Shown: piece by piece, positions 16,847 to 26,802 of the stretch
How the letters are laid out: every line of letters starts with the position of its first letter
How positions within the stretch are numbered: the stretch's first letter is position 1
From: Pseudomonas fluorescens
Lineage (GTDB): Bacteria; Pseudomonadota; Gammaproteobacteria; Pseudomonadales; Pseudomonadaceae
Assembly: GCA_902825215.1 (NCBI GenBank)
Contig: LR782234.1
Location: 5,084,001-5,148,000, forward strand
Length of the DNA: 64,000 nucleotides
Direction of reading: 5' to 3'
Made by a program: the position numbers and the translations under genes
Notes under the pieces: generated by a model
Seen by the model: only the letters and a program-made list of their open reading frames with translations
Told to the model about the DNA's origin: nothing
Databases searched by the model: none

Positions 16847-17821
16847 TTAACCTCGCGCCTCTTCAGTGCCGGCGTCTTCAACGCTGGCCGCCAGAATGGC
16901 CAGTACCAGTTGCTGGAAATCCAGACCGGCAGCCCGCGCCGCCATCGGCACCAGACTGTGATCGGTCATGCCCGGTGCGGTATTGACTTCGAGGAACCAG
17001 AACTGCCCGTCGGCGTCCTGCATCACGTCGGCCCGGCCCCAACCGGCGATACCCAGTGCCTCACAAGCCTTGGCCGTGAGATCCATGAGTTCCTGTTCCT
17101 TGGCGGCATCCAGGCCGCACGGAATGCGGTACTGGGTATCGTTGGCGATGTATTTGGCGTCGTAGTCGTAGAACGAGTGCGGTGTACCCAGGGCGATAGG
17201 AGGCAACACCTGGTCACGCAGAGTGGCGATGGTGAACTCCGGACCTTGAATCCATTGCTCGACCAACACTTGTGAATCGTAGGTACTGGCCGCTTTCCAT
17301 GCGTCGATCAACTCGGACGCAGAACTCACTTTGGCCATCCCGATACTTGAACCTTCATGCGCCGGTTTGACGATCAAAGGGAAGCCCAGTTCCGTCGCTG
17401 CCGAAATACAATCGGCTTCGCTGCAAAGCACGGCGTGACGCGGCGTCGGAATGCCGAGGCTGTGCCAGACCTGCTTGGTGCGCAGTTTGTCCATCGCCAG
17501 CGCCGAGGCCAGAATGCCACTGCCGGTGTACGGAATGCCCGCGCACTCGAGCAGGCCTTGCATGCTGCCGTCTTCGCCGCCGCGACCGTGGAGAATGATG
17601 AACGCACGGTCGATCTTTTCGCTGAGCAAACGCTGCAGGAAGTCTGCGCCGACATCGATGCCGAATGCGTCCACGCCAGCGCTTTGCAGCGCCTCGAGCA
17701 CGGCGTTACCGGATTTCAACGAAACCTCACGCTCAGCACTCAGGCCGCCGAAGAGCACGGCGACGCGGCCGAAGTCTTTCGGCGCGATCGTGGAAAACAG
17801 CTTGGCGTAGGCAGCAGTCAT
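16847..17821 (-). CDS. ddlB: D-alanine–D-alanine ligase
   Basis: This encodes 324 aa of an ATP-grasp enzyme that makes the D-Ala-D-Ala dipeptide used by MurF. Family motifs include VLFGGLSAEREVSL near the N-terminus, HGRGGEDGSMQGLL, PLIVKPAHEGSSIGM and the metal-binding end FLEVNTAPGMTDHSL. The sub-form is called DdlB because of its position between murC and ftsQ. The start overlaps the murC stop by 4 bp. The N-terminal extension of about 18 residues (TAAYAKLFSTIAPKDF) before the fold is characteristic of Pseudomonas copies. Confidence 0.97.
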   Translation of the reverse strand: MTAAYAKLFSTIAPKDFGRVAVLFGGLSAEREVSLKSGNAVLEALQSAGVDAFGIDVGADFLQRLLSEKIDRAFIILHGRGGEDGSMQGLLECAGIPYTGSGILASALAMDKLRTKQVWHSLGIPTPRHAVLCSEADCISAATELGFPLIVKPAHEGSSIGMAKVSSASELIDAWKAASTYDSQVLVEQWIQGPEFTIATLRDQVLPPIALGTPHSFYDYDAKYIANDTQYRIPCGLDAAKEQELMDLTAKACEALGIAGWGRADVMQDADGQFWFLEVNTAPGMTDHSLVPMAARAAGLDFQQLVLAILAASVEDAGTEEARG

Positions 17822-19278
17822 TTCAACTTCCCCTCGACCGACGCCGCCACGGCGCCAGCGAACAATTCACTTTTCAACAGCTTCGGCGCGAGACCGCCGA
17901 TATCACCCGCGCCCTGGCACAGCAGGATGTCACCGGCACGCAGCAGCGGCTTGACCAGCGGCGCCAGATCAACGCCACGCTCGATGTAGATCGGGTCGAG
18001 CTGACCGCGCTGACGGATGCTGTTGCACAGCTTGCGGCTGTCGGCACCGGGGATCGGCTCTTCGCCGGCCGGATAGACTTCCATCAACAGCAGCACGTTG
18101 GCGTCGGCCAGTACATTGACGAAGTCGTCGTACAGATCGCGGGTGCGGCTGTAACGATGCGGCTGGTAGACCATCACCAGACGGCGCTCCGGCCAGCCAC
18201 CGCGCACGGCTTTGATTACCGCGGCGACTTCGGTCGGGTGATGACCGTAGTCGTCGACCAGCATCACGTTGCCGCCGTCGACCGGCAGTTCGCCGTAGAC
18301 TTGAAAGCGCCGACCCACGCCCTGAAAACCCGAGAGGCCCTGAACGATGGCCTCATCGCTGACGCCCTCGTCGGTGGCGATGCAGATGGTCGCCAGCGAG
18401 TTGAGCACGTTGTGGTTGCCGGGCATGTTCACCGACACTTCCAGCGGCTCGCGGTCCGGGCGCAGCACGGTGAAGAAAGTCTGCATGCCCTGCTGGCGCA
18501 CATTGATTGCGCGCACGTCGGCGTCTTCGCTGAAGCCGTAGGTCACGGTCGGACGTTTGACCAGCGGCAGGATTTCGCGCACCACCGGATCGTCCAGGCA
18601 CATCACCGCCAGCCCGTAGAACGGCAGGTTGTGCAGGAACTCGACGAAGGTTTTCTTCAGTTTGTTGAAGTCGCCGTCGTAGGTCGCCATGTGGTCGGCG
18701 TCGATGTTGGTGACCACGGCCACCAGCGGTTGCAGATGCAGGAAGCTCGCATCGCTCTCATCGGCTTCGGCGATCAGGTAACGACTGGTGCCGAGCTGGG
18801 CATTGGTGCCCGCAGCATTCAACCGGCCACCGATCACGAAGGTCGGATCGAGGCCACCGGCAGCGAACACCGAAGCGATCAGGCTGGTCGTTGTGGTTTT
18901 ACCGTGGGTACCGGCGACCGCGATGCCGTGGCGGTAGCGCATCAGCTCGGCGAGCATTTCCGCACGCGGCACCACCGGGATACGACGCTCAAGCGCAGTC
19001 GCGACTTCCGGGTTGGACGTGTTCACCGCGCTCGACACCACCAGCACATCGGCAGCGGCGGCGTTCTCGGCGCGGTGGCCGATGAAGATCTGCGCGCCAA
19101 ACGATTCCAGGCGCTCGGTGACCGGCGAGGCTTTCAGGTCGGAACCGGAGACTTGATAGCCCAGGTTCAACAGCACTTCGGCGATACCGCACATGCCCAC
19201 GCCGCCGATACCGACGAAGTGGATGCGGCGGATGCGGCGCATTTCCGGTTGTGGCATGGCTTTCTGATTCTCAACCAT
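17818..19278 (-). CDS. murC: UDP-N-acetylmuramate–L-alanine ligase
   Basis: This encodes 486 aa from the ATG at 19278 (MVENQKAMPQPEMRRIRRIHFVGIGG); a further upstream start lies within murG. MurC adds L-Ala to UDP-MurNAc in the cytoplasm, the first step of stem-peptide assembly. The Mur ligase P-loop GTHGKTTTTS, the N-terminal Rossmann motif FVGIGGVGMCG and the C-terminal DDYGHHPTEV motif are all present. It overlaps murG by 8 bp and ddlB by 4 bp, indicating translational coupling. Confidence 0.98.
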   Translation of the reverse strand: MVENQKAMPQPEMRRIRRIHFVGIGGVGMCGIAEVLLNLGYQVSGSDLKASPVTERLESFGAQIFIGHRAENAAAADVLVVSSAVNTSNPEVATALERRIPVVPRAEMLAELMRYRHGIAVAGTHGKTTTTSLIASVFAAGGLDPTFVIGGRLNAAGTNAQLGTSRYLIAEADESDASFLHLQPLVAVVTNIDADHMATYDGDFNKLKKTFVEFLHNLPFYGLAVMCLDDPVVREILPLVKRPTVTYGFSEDADVRAINVRQQGMQTFFTVLRPDREPLEVSVNMPGNHNVLNSLATICIATDEGVSDEAIVQGLSGFQGVGRRFQVYGELPVDGGNVMLVDDYGHHPTEVAAVIKAVRGGWPERRLVMVYQPHRYSRTRDLYDDFVNVLADANVLLLMEVYPAGEEPIPGADSRKLCNSIRQRGQLDPIYIERGVDLAPLVKPLLRAGDILLCQGAGDIGGLAPKLLKSELFAGAVAASVEGKLK

Positions 19279-20341
19279 GGGCCACCTCCAGACAGGTATC
19301 GACCACGCTACGGGTGGCATCGGGTTTGGCCAGACGGCGGGCCGCTTGGGCCATTGCTTCGAGTCGTTGCGGTTGCATCAAGACCTCTGTCAGGCGCGCG
19401 GCAAGGTCCGCGGCGCCAGTCGTTCTTTGCGGCATCAGGAAGGCAGCGCCTTCGCGGGCCAAATAATCGGCGTTGCGGGTCTGGTGATCGTCGATTGCGT
19501 GGGGCAAAGGCACCAGCATCGAGGGCAGACCGGCGGCAGCCAGCTCACTGATGGTCAACGCGCCTGCGCGGCACACCACCAGGTCAGCCCAGCCATAGGC
19601 TTGAGCCATGTCTTTGATGAACGGCTGCACTTGCGCTTCCACACCCACGGCGTGGTAACGCTCGGCAGTCACTGCATCGTGATTCTTGCCGGCCTGATGA
19701 AACACTTCCGGGCGCAGGTCGGCAGCGACTTGGGCCAGGGCTTCAGGCAGCAATTTGTTCAACGGTTCTGCGCCCAGGCTTCCGCCGAGGATCAGCAAAC
19801 GCGCTTTGCGCCCGGCCAGAGCAGGACGCGAGGTATCGAGGAACAGCTCGCTGCGCACCGGATTGCCGGTGGTACGGCGGTTGTCCGACAGAGTAAAGGT
19901 GTCGGGGAACGCTTCACACACTCGGGCGGCGAACGGCACCAGCAACCGATTGGCGGTGCCGGCGACGGCGTTCTGCTCGTGAACGATCACCGGCACGCCG
20001 GCCAGTTTCGCGGCAAGGCCACCAGGGCCGGTCACATAACCACCGAAGCCAACCACACACACCGGCTTCAGACGGCGCATGATCGCCCGCGCCTGCCACA
20101 CCGATTTGAGCAACATCAACGGGGCCTTGAGCAGCGACAGCTTGCCCTTGCCGCGCAAGCCGCTGGCGTTGATCCGATGCAGCTCGAGACCGGCCGCCGG
20201 GACCAACTCGTTTTCGATGCCGCGTGGCGTGCCGAGCCAGTGCACGGTGTAGCCGCGCGCCTGAAACTCGCGGGCACAGGCCAGCGCCGGGAACACGTGG
20301 CCGCCGGTGCCGCCGGCCATGATCAGTACGTTAGCGCCCAT
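19271..20341 (-). CDS. murG: MurG, lipid II synthase (GlcNAc transferase)
   Basis: This encodes 356 aa from the ATG at 20341, giving MGANVLIMAGGTGGHVFPAL, so that the donor-binding GGTGGH loop lies near residue 10 as in the family. MurG moves GlcNAc from UDP-GlcNAc to lipid I on the inner face of the cytoplasmic membrane. Other signatures are VGFGGYVTGPGGLAA and the UDP-binding ELAAAGLPSMLVPLPHAIDDHQ. The start lies inside the end of ftsW (11-bp overlap). An upstream in-frame ATG exists but would add residues unlike the family. Confidence 0.97.
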   Translation of the reverse strand: MGANVLIMAGGTGGHVFPALACAREFQARGYTVHWLGTPRGIENELVPAAGLELHRINASGLRGKGKLSLLKAPLMLLKSVWQARAIMRRLKPVCVVGFGGYVTGPGGLAAKLAGVPVIVHEQNAVAGTANRLLVPFAARVCEAFPDTFTLSDNRRTTGNPVRSELFLDTSRPALAGRKARLLILGGSLGAEPLNKLLPEALAQVAADLRPEVFHQAGKNHDAVTAERYHAVGVEAQVQPFIKDMAQAYGWADLVVCRAGALTISELAAAGLPSMLVPLPHAIDDHQTRNADYLAREGAAFLMPQRTTGAADLAARLTEVLMQPQRLEAMAQAARRLAKPDATRSVVDTCLEVAHG

Positions 20342-21548
20342 GAGTCGGCTCCTCGGCGAAGTCGCTTTCATGGAATTCCATCTCTTCGCTGCCCAGGTGG
20401 GTTCGACTCTCCCACTCGATGCGCAGCAACAAGCCCAGACAGGCGCAGCAGATCACCAGCGAACTGCCGCCGTAACTGAGGAACGGCAGGGTCAGACCCT
20501 TGGTTGGCAGCAGGCCGACGTTCACGCCGATGTTGATCAGGAACTGACCGATCCACAGGAACGACAAGCCATACGCCATGTAAGCCGCGAAGAACTGCTT
20601 GGACTTTTCGGCCCACAAGCCGATGTACATGCCGCGAATACACACGAACACGAACAGCGCCACGGTGCACAGCGAACCGACCGCGCCGAGTTCTTCGGCG
20701 AGGACCGAGAACACGAAGTCGGTGTGCGCTTCCGGCAGGTAGAACTGCTTCTGCACGCTGTTGCCCAGGCCGACGCCCAGCCATTCGCCGCGACCGAAGG
20801 CGATCAACGCTTGCGACAGTTGATAACCGGCGCCGAACTGGTCGGCCCAGGGGTCGGCGAAGTTGGTCAGACGCGCCATCCGGTAAGGCTGCATCTGGAT
20901 CAGCAAGACCACGGCGCCGACCGCCAGCACCACCATCAGCGAGAAGCGGAACAGCCCGACCCCGCCCAAAAACAGCATCGCCGCCGCTGCACCCATCATT
21001 ACCACGGTGGCGCCGAAGTCCGGCTCCATCAGCAGCAGACCGGCCATTGGCAGCAGCACGATGAACGGCTTGAAGAAGCCCATCCAGCTCTCGCGCACTT
21101 CTTTCTGGCGACGCACCAGATAACCGGCGAGGTAAATCACCACAAACACCTTGGCGATTTCCGAGGGCTGCACGTTGAAGAAGCTGAAACCGATCCAGCG
21201 CATCGACCCGTTCACTTCGCGGCCGATGCCGGGGATGATCACCATCACCAGCAGGCCGAACGCACCGATCAGCATCATCCAGCCGAGGCGCTGCCAGGTG
21301 GCGATCGGGATCATCATGGTGACGATGCACGCGCCCAGGCCCAGCACCACATAGATAAGGTGGCGAATCATGTAATACAGCGGGCTGCCCGACTGCGCCG
21401 CCGCCACTTCGGTGGACGCCGAGGCAATCATGATCAAACCGAGACCGAGCAGTGCCAGACACCCGGCGAGCATCGGGAAATCGAGGTCGATGCCACGCCC
21501 GGTGATCAACGGCGACGGGTACGGTTTGATGATGTTTCTCAGGTTCAT
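20331..21548 (-). CDS. ftsW: FtsW, septal peptidoglycan glycosyltransferase
   Basis: This encodes 405 aa of a SEDS-family polytopic inner-membrane protein that polymerises lipid II at the septum together with PBP3 (FtsI). About ten TM segments are visible. The SEDS signatures PMLAGCLALLGLGLIMIASAS, the large periplasmic-loop region AHTDFVFSVLAEELGAVG and TKGLTLPFLSYGGSSL near the C-terminus are intact. It overlaps murD by 4 bp upstream and murG downstream. The C-terminal tail after the last TM is acidic (FHESDFAEEPTHGR). Confidence 0.97.
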   Translation of the reverse strand: MNLRNIIKPYPSPLITGRGIDLDFPMLAGCLALLGLGLIMIASASTEVAAAQSGSPLYYMIRHLIYVVLGLGACIVTMMIPIATWQRLGWMMLIGAFGLLVMVIIPGIGREVNGSMRWIGFSFFNVQPSEIAKVFVVIYLAGYLVRRQKEVRESWMGFFKPFIVLLPMAGLLLMEPDFGATVVMMGAAAAMLFLGGVGLFRFSLMVVLAVGAVVLLIQMQPYRMARLTNFADPWADQFGAGYQLSQALIAFGRGEWLGVGLGNSVQKQFYLPEAHTDFVFSVLAEELGAVGSLCTVALFVFVCIRGMYIGLWAEKSKQFFAAYMAYGLSFLWIGQFLINIGVNVGLLPTKGLTLPFLSYGGSSLVICCACLGLLLRIEWESRTHLGSEEMEFHESDFAEEPTHGR

Positions 21549-22891
21549 GCCAGTTCCCCCACGGCGCGGACGAACTGGTGACCACGGTCTTCATAATTCT
21601 TGAACATGTCGAAACTGGCGCAGGCCGGCGACAGCAGCACCACATCGCCCGGTTGCGCGGCGGCGCGGCATTGCGCGACGGCGTCGACCAGCGAGGTCGC
21701 GCGAATCAGAGGCACGGCATCGCCGATCGCTTCGCCGATCTTGTCCGCGTCGCGCCCCATCAGGACCACGGCGCGGCAGTTGGCCGCCACCGGCTCACGC
21801 AGGTCATTGAACTCGGCACCCTTGCCATCGCCACCGGCAATCAAAATCACTTTGCCGTCGATGTCCGCGCCCAGCCCTTCGATCGCGGCCAGAGCGGCGC
21901 CGACGTTGGTGGCTTTGGAATCGTTGTAGTAGGCAACACCATCGAGATCACGCACCCACTGGCAGCGATGTTCGAGGCCGGTGAAGTTACGCAGGGCCGA
22001 CAGCATGGCGTCGAACGGCAGGCCAACCGCATGCCCCAGCGCCAGCGCCGCAAGGGCGTTGGACTGGTTATGCGCGCCGCGTACTTTCAACTCACGCACT
22101 GGCATCAGGTTCTCGAATTCGAACGCCAGATATTTCTCCCCGCCCTCTTCACGCAGACCGAACGCTTTGAAATCCGGTTTGTTCAGGCCGAACGTCCAGC
22201 ACGGCTGGCCCTCGCCGATCAACGGACGGCTCAGCGCATCCTGACGATTGACCACAAACTGCTTCGCGCCCCGGAAGATCCGGTGCTTGGCCAGGTGATA
22301 AGCCGGCAGGCCGCTGTAGCGATCCATGTGGTCTTCGCTGATGTTCAGCACGGTCGCGACTTCAGCATTGAGCTGGTCGGTGGTTTCCAGCTGAAAGCTC
22401 GACAATTCCATCACGTACAGCTCGACGTCGTCGCTGAGCAGATCCAGCGCCGGGGTGCCGAGATTGCCACCAACGGCGACGCGTTTGCCGGCCGCGGCGG
22501 CCATCTCGCCAACCAGCGTGGTGACGGTGCTTTTCGCGTTGGAACCGGTGATCGCAACGATCGGCGCCCGCGCGTTACGCGCGAACAGCTCGATGTCGCC
22601 GGCCATTTTTACGCCACGCGCCGCAGCGGCTTGCAGGGCCGGAGTCGCCAGCGCCAGGCCGGGGCTCACGTAGAGCTCGTCGGCACGGCAGAGGAATTCG
22701 ACGTCCAGCTCGCCACAACGCACTTCCACGTGCGGATAGTCACGCTTGAGCGTGGCCAGTTCCGGTGGATTGTCCCGCGTGTCGGCCACGGCAAACGCCA
22801 CGCCCCGGTTCGCCAGGAAGCGAACCAGGGACATGCCGCTCTTGCCGAGGCCGACAACGATGCGGAAGTGGTCAGAAGCGATCAGAGACAC
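21545..22891 (-). CDS. murD: UDP-N-acetylmuramoyl-L-alanine–D-glutamate ligase
   Basis: This encodes 448 aa. MurD adds D-Glu to UDP-MurNAc-L-Ala in the cytoplasm. The N-terminal nucleotide-sugar domain starts RIVVGLGKSGMSLVRFL, the ATP P-loop is AITGSNAKSTVTTLV, the Mg site follows in LNISEDHMDRY, and the C-terminal domain ends with LLSPACASFDMFKNYEDRG. It has Asn in the P-loop position where MurC has His, as in other MurD proteins. The gap to mraY is 5 bp and it overlaps ftsW by 4 bp. Confidence 0.98.
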   Translation of the reverse strand: MSLIASDHFRIVVGLGKSGMSLVRFLANRGVAFAVADTRDNPPELATLKRDYPHVEVRCGELDVEFLCRADELYVSPGLALATPALQAAAARGVKMAGDIELFARNARAPIVAITGSNAKSTVTTLVGEMAAAAGKRVAVGGNLGTPALDLLSDDVELYVMELSSFQLETTDQLNAEVATVLNISEDHMDRYSGLPAYHLAKHRIFRGAKQFVVNRQDALSRPLIGEGQPCWTFGLNKPDFKAFGLREEGGEKYLAFEFENLMPVRELKVRGAHNQSNALAALALGHAVGLPFDAMLSALRNFTGLEHRCQWVRDLDGVAYYNDSKATNVGAALAAIEGLGADIDGKVILIAGGDGKGAEFNDLREPVAANCRAVVLMGRDADKIGEAIGDAVPLIRATSLVDAVAQCRAAAQPGDVVLLSPACASFDMFKNYEDRGHQFVRAVGELA

Positions 22892-22896
22892 TCGTT

Positions 22897-23979
22897 CTAC
22901 CTCAGCTTCAGGGTGGCAAGGCCAACCAGCACGAGAATCACGGTGATGATCCAGAAACGGACGATCACGCGCGGCTCGGGCCAGCCCTTGAGTTCAAAGT
23001 GGTGATGGATCGGTGCCATGCGGAACACACGGCGACCGGTAAGCTTAAAGGACGCAACCTGAATGACCACTGACAGGGTTTCCATCACGAACACGCCGCC
23101 CATGATGAACAGGACGATTTCCTGACGGACGATCACCGCAATGGTGCCCAGTGCCGCGCCAAGTGCCAGGGCGCCAACATCGCCCATGAACACTTGCGCC
23201 GGATAGGTGTTGAACCACAGGAAGCCGAGGCCGGCGCCGATCAGCGCGCCGCAGAACACGATCAGCTCGCCCGCGCCCGGTACGTAAGGAATCAGCAGGT
23301 ATTCAGCGAATTTCACGTTACCCGACAGGTAGCAGAAAATCCCCAGACCGCCGCCAACCATCACCGTCGGCATGATCGCCAGACCGTCGAGGCCGTCAGT
23401 CAGGTTGACCGCGTTGCTCGAACCGACGATCACAAAGTAGGTCAGCACGATGAAACCGGCGCCCAGCGGAATGCTGTAGTCCTTGAGCATCGGCAGGATC
23501 AGCGTGGTTTCCACCGGGGTGGATGCGGTCATATAAAGGAAGATCGCTGCACCGAGGCCGAACACCGATTGCCAGAAATATTTCCAGCGGCTCGGCAGGC
23601 CACGCGAGTTCTTCTCGATGACTTTGCGGTAATCGTCGACCCAGCCGATGGCGCCGAACAGCAGCGTGACCAGCAACACCACCCAGACGTAACGGTTGCT
23701 GAGGTCGGCCCAGAGCAAGGTACTGACGCCGATCGACGACAGGATCAGCGCGCCGCCCATGGTCGGCGTACCGGATTTGGACAGGTGCGATTGCGGGCCA
23801 TCATTACGCACGGACTGGCCGATCTGACGGTTCTGCAGGGTGCGGATCATCCACGGGCCATAGCACAGCGACAAGACCAGCGCGGTCAGCACACCGAGAA
23901 TCCCGCGCAGGGTCAGGTACTGGAAGACCGCGAAGCCTTTGTAGAACTGTTGCAGATACTCCGCTAGCAGCAGCAGCAT
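22897..23979 (-). CDS. mraY: phospho-MurNAc-pentapeptide translocase MraY
   Basis: This encodes 360 aa from the ATG at 23979 (MLLLLAEYLQQFYKGF), the usual gammaproteobacterial length. MraY transfers phospho-MurNAc-pentapeptide to undecaprenyl phosphate, forming lipid I in the inner membrane. Ten TM spans are apparent. The catalytic Asp pair is in FGAIGWVDDYRKV, the nucleophile region in NAVNLTDGLDGLA, and the HHH-type motif in FRMAPIHHHFEL. The start shares bases with the murF stop (TAATG), so the two genes are coupled. Confidence 0.98.
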   Translation of the reverse strand: MLLLLAEYLQQFYKGFAVFQYLTLRGILGVLTALVLSLCYGPWMIRTLQNRQIGQSVRNDGPQSHLSKSGTPTMGGALILSSIGVSTLLWADLSNRYVWVVLLVTLLFGAIGWVDDYRKVIEKNSRGLPSRWKYFWQSVFGLGAAIFLYMTASTPVETTLILPMLKDYSIPLGAGFIVLTYFVIVGSSNAVNLTDGLDGLAIMPTVMVGGGLGIFCYLSGNVKFAEYLLIPYVPGAGELIVFCGALIGAGLGFLWFNTYPAQVFMGDVGALALGAALGTIAVIVRQEIVLFIMGGVFVMETLSVVIQVASFKLTGRRVFRMAPIHHHFELKGWPEPRVIVRFWIITVILVLVGLATLKLR

Positions 23980-25346
23980 TAATGTTTCTCCAGACTGGAC
24001 CCGCACAGAGCCGCAACGATGTTTTCCATCGCTGCACTGCGCGAACCCTTGATCAAAATGGTGGTGTTTGTGTCCTGCTCGGCGTCGAGCGCCTGGATCA
24101 GTTCGGCTTGCGTGCCGAAGTGATGCGCCTGTTCACCGAAAGCGTTCACGGCGTGGACCATGTTCGGCCCGACAGCGTAAAGCGCGGAAACCTTGCCTCG
24201 GGCGTACTCGCCCACGTCGCGGTGCCCCTGCTCCGCCCACTCGCCCAACTCGCCGATATCTCCGAGCACCAGGACGGTGCGGCCGGAAAAGCCGGCGAGT
24301 ATATCAATGGCGGCGCACATCGAGGTGGGGTTTGCGTTGTACGTGTCATCGATCACGCGCATGCCGTTTTTCGCCAGTTGCGCGACGGTACGGCCCTTGA
24401 CCGGTTGCACAGCGCCAAGGCCGGTGGCGATGCCGAACAGCGACACGCCAAGAGCGTGAGCGGCAGCAGCGGCGGCCATGGCATTGGCGACGTTATGGGT
24501 GCCAAGCAGGTTCAACTGCACACGCTCGCTACCTTCCGGTGTATGCAGATTGAAGGCTGGGCAACCGCGCGCATCGGTGCTCAAGTCGCTGGCGTAGAAA
24601 TCCGCCTGAACGTTGCTCAGAGCGAAGGTCAATACTTTGCGAGCGCCTGCACGGGTCTGCCAGATGCCAAAGGCCTTGTCATCAAGGTTGAGCACGGCGA
24701 TGCCATCGGCCGCGAGCCCGTCGATGATCTCGCCTTTGGCTTCGACGATTTTTTCCGGCCCGCCGAACTCGCCAACGTGGGCGGTACCGGCGTTATTGAG
24801 GATCGCGACGTGCGGCTTGGTCAGGCCCACGGTGTAGGCGATTTCGCCGAGACGCGAGGCGCCCAGTTCGATCACTGCCGACGTATGTTCAGGCGCCAGT
24901 TCGAGCAAGGTCAGCGGCGCGCCGAGGTCGTTGTTCAGATTGCCACGGGTGGCCAGCACCGGACCGCGGGTGCGCAGGATGCTCGCGAGCATTTCCTTGA
25001 CCGTGGTCTTGCCGCTGGAACCGGTCACCGCGGCTACCGGCTGGGTGAACGCGGCACGGTTCAACGCACCCAACTGGCCGAGCGCCTGACGGCTGTCCTT
25101 GACCAGCAATTGCGGCAACGCACTCTCGGCGACTTCGCGCTCGACCAGTGCAGCAACGGCGCCTTTGCCAGCGACGTCATTCAGATAATCATGACCGTCG
25201 AAACGCGGACCGGTCAGGGCAACAAACAATTGGCCCGGCTGGATTGCGCGGCTGTCGATGCTGACGCCATTGAAGCTGGCATCGCTGCCGATCAGGCGGG
25301 CGTCGAGGACGTTGGTCAGTTCGCTGAGTGTCAGGGCCTTAAGCAT
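23979..25346 (-). CDS. murF: UDP-MurNAc-tripeptide–D-alanyl-D-alanine ligase
   Basis: This encodes 455 aa. MurF adds the D-Ala-D-Ala made by Ddl to UDP-MurNAc-tripeptide, completing the stem. The P-loop is TGSSGKTTVKEML near residue 110, the metal-binding loop ILNNAGTAHVGEFGG follows, and the C-terminal domain contains VIDDTYNANPTSM, a MurF signature. The gene overlaps murE by 8 bp and mraY by one base. Confidence 0.98.
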   Translation of the reverse strand: MLKALTLSELTNVLDARLIGSDASFNGVSIDSRAIQPGQLFVALTGPRFDGHDYLNDVAGKGAVAALVEREVAESALPQLLVKDSRQALGQLGALNRAAFTQPVAAVTGSSGKTTVKEMLASILRTRGPVLATRGNLNNDLGAPLTLLELAPEHTSAVIELGASRLGEIAYTVGLTKPHVAILNNAGTAHVGEFGGPEKIVEAKGEIIDGLAADGIAVLNLDDKAFGIWQTRAGARKVLTFALSNVQADFYASDLSTDARGCPAFNLHTPEGSERVQLNLLGTHNVANAMAAAAAAHALGVSLFGIATGLGAVQPVKGRTVAQLAKNGMRVIDDTYNANPTSMCAAIDILAGFSGRTVLVLGDIGELGEWAEQGHRDVGEYARGKVSALYAVGPNMVHAVNAFGEQAHHFGTQAELIQALDAEQDTNTTILIKGSRSAAMENIVAALCGSSLEKH

Positions 25347-26802
25347 GGGCCACCTCCCACGCGGTCAGGGCATGATCAGCCTCGACCAGATCGGAAAAGG
25401 CATGGCGCACGCCGTTGATTTCCTGGTAGTCCTCGTGACCTTTGCCCGCGAGAACAATCACGTCGTCAGCCGTCGCACCGGCAATCAATTGCGCAATCGC
25501 CTGACCACGGCCGGCGACGAAGGTGACTTTATCCACAGCAGTGAAACCGGCGCGGATGTCATCGAAAATCACGGCGGGGTCTTCGGTACGCGGGTTGTCA
25601 TCGGTGACCAGAACCTGATCAGCCAGGCGCTCGACCACTTCGGCCATCAACGGACGCTTGCCGCGATCGCGATCACCGCCGCAGCCGAACAGGCACAGCA
25701 ACTGACCTTTGACGTGCGGGCGCAGTGCGCTCAGAACTTTTTCCAGCGCGTCCGGAGTGTGGGCGTAATCGACCACCACCAGCGGCTGCGTGCCGCCGCC
25801 CAGACGCTGCATGCGCCCGGCCGGACCTTCGAGTTTCGGCAGCACTTTGAGAATTTCGTCGAGGGCGTAATCCAGACCGAGCAAGGCGCCGACCGCCGCC
25901 AATACATTGCTCAGGTTGAAACGCCCGAGCAGTGTGCTGCGCAGGTGATGTTCGCCCTGCGGCGTGACCAGCGTGGCGCGCACGCCGTGATCGTCGAACT
26001 GCGCTTCGCGGCAAAACAGGTACGCGCTGCTGTCGAGCAGGCTGTAAGTGATCAGGCGCGATTCGCGTTTGTCAGCGGCCAGTTGCCGGCCGAAATCGTC
26101 GTCGAGATTGACCACGCGGCATTTCAGATCATTCCAGGCGAACAGCTTGGCCTTGGCCTCGGCGTACGCCTGCATGGTGCCGTGATAATCCAGATGATCG
26201 CGAGACAGGTTGGTCATCACTGCAACGTCAAACGCCAGCGCGGTCACGCGGCCCTGATCCAGACCGTGGGACGACACTTCCATGGCCACGGCTTTGGCGC
26301 CGGCCTTTTTCAGGTCGCCCAGGGTCGCCTGGACGGCAATCGGATTCGGCGTGGTATGCAGACCGCTTTCCAATGCGCCATAGAAGCCAGAACCCAGGGT
26401 ACCGACGATGCCGCAATGCTGGCCGAGCAGATCCAGTGCCTGCGCAACCAATTGGGTCACGCTGGTCTTGCCGTTGGTGCCGGTCACGCCGATCAGATTC
26501 AGGTGATGGCTCGGCTCGCCATAAAAACGTCCGGCGATGTCCGACAGTTGCGCTGCCAGACCTTTGACCGGAATCAGCGGCACATCGGTGATCGGCAGCA
26601 CGGTGGCGCCTTCCACTTCATACGCCACGGCAGCCGCACCGCGTTGCAGGGCATCGGCAATGTGCGCACGGCCGTCAAATTTGCCGCCGGGCACGGCGAG
26701 AAACAGATCGCCGGCGCGCACGTTACGGCTGTCCAGCGCCAATTCACGGATCAATAGATCGTGGCCGGCGTGGGGGAATATCTTGTTCAGACTCAATGAC
26801 AT
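25339..26802 (-). CDS. murE: UDP-MurNAc-L-Ala-D-Glu–meso-diaminopimelate ligase
   Basis: This encodes 487 aa. MurE adds the third residue of the stem peptide. The motif DNPRTEDP in the C-terminal domain is the signature for meso-diaminopimelate rather than lysine, as expected in Gram-negative bacteria. The P-loop is TGTNGKTSVTQL and the carbamylated-Lys region is AMEVSSHGLDQGRV. It begins MSLSLNKIFPHAGHDLL, one base overlapping the ftsI stop, and overlaps murF by 8 bp. Confidence 0.98.
   Translation of the reverse strand: MSLSLNKIFPHAGHDLLIRELALDSRNVRAGDLFLAVPGGKFDGRAHIADALQRGAAAVAYEVEGATVLPITDVPLIPVKGLAAQLSDIAGRFYGEPSHHLNLIGVTGTNGKTSVTQLVAQALDLLGQHCGIVGTLGSGFYGALESGLHTTPNPIAVQATLGDLKKAGAKAVAMEVSSHGLDQGRVTALAFDVAVMTNLSRDHLDYHGTMQAYAEAKAKLFAWNDLKCRVVNLDDDFGRQLAADKRESRLITYSLLDSSAYLFCREAQFDDHGVRATLVTPQGEHHLRSTLLGRFNLSNVLAAVGALLGLDYALDEILKVLPKLEGPAGRMQRLGGGTQPLVVVDYAHTPDALEKVLSALRPHVKGQLLCLFGCGGDRDRGKRPLMAEVVERLADQVLVTDDNPRTEDPAVIFDDIRAGFTAVDKVTFVAGRGQAIAQLIAGATADDVIVLAGKGHEDYQEINGVRHAFSDLVEADHALTAWEVAHA

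Noticed and set aside
17665..19551. 628-aa plus-strand frame opposite murC
   Set aside because: Rich in Arg, His and Gln with no domain signature, and lies wholly across the dcw genes.
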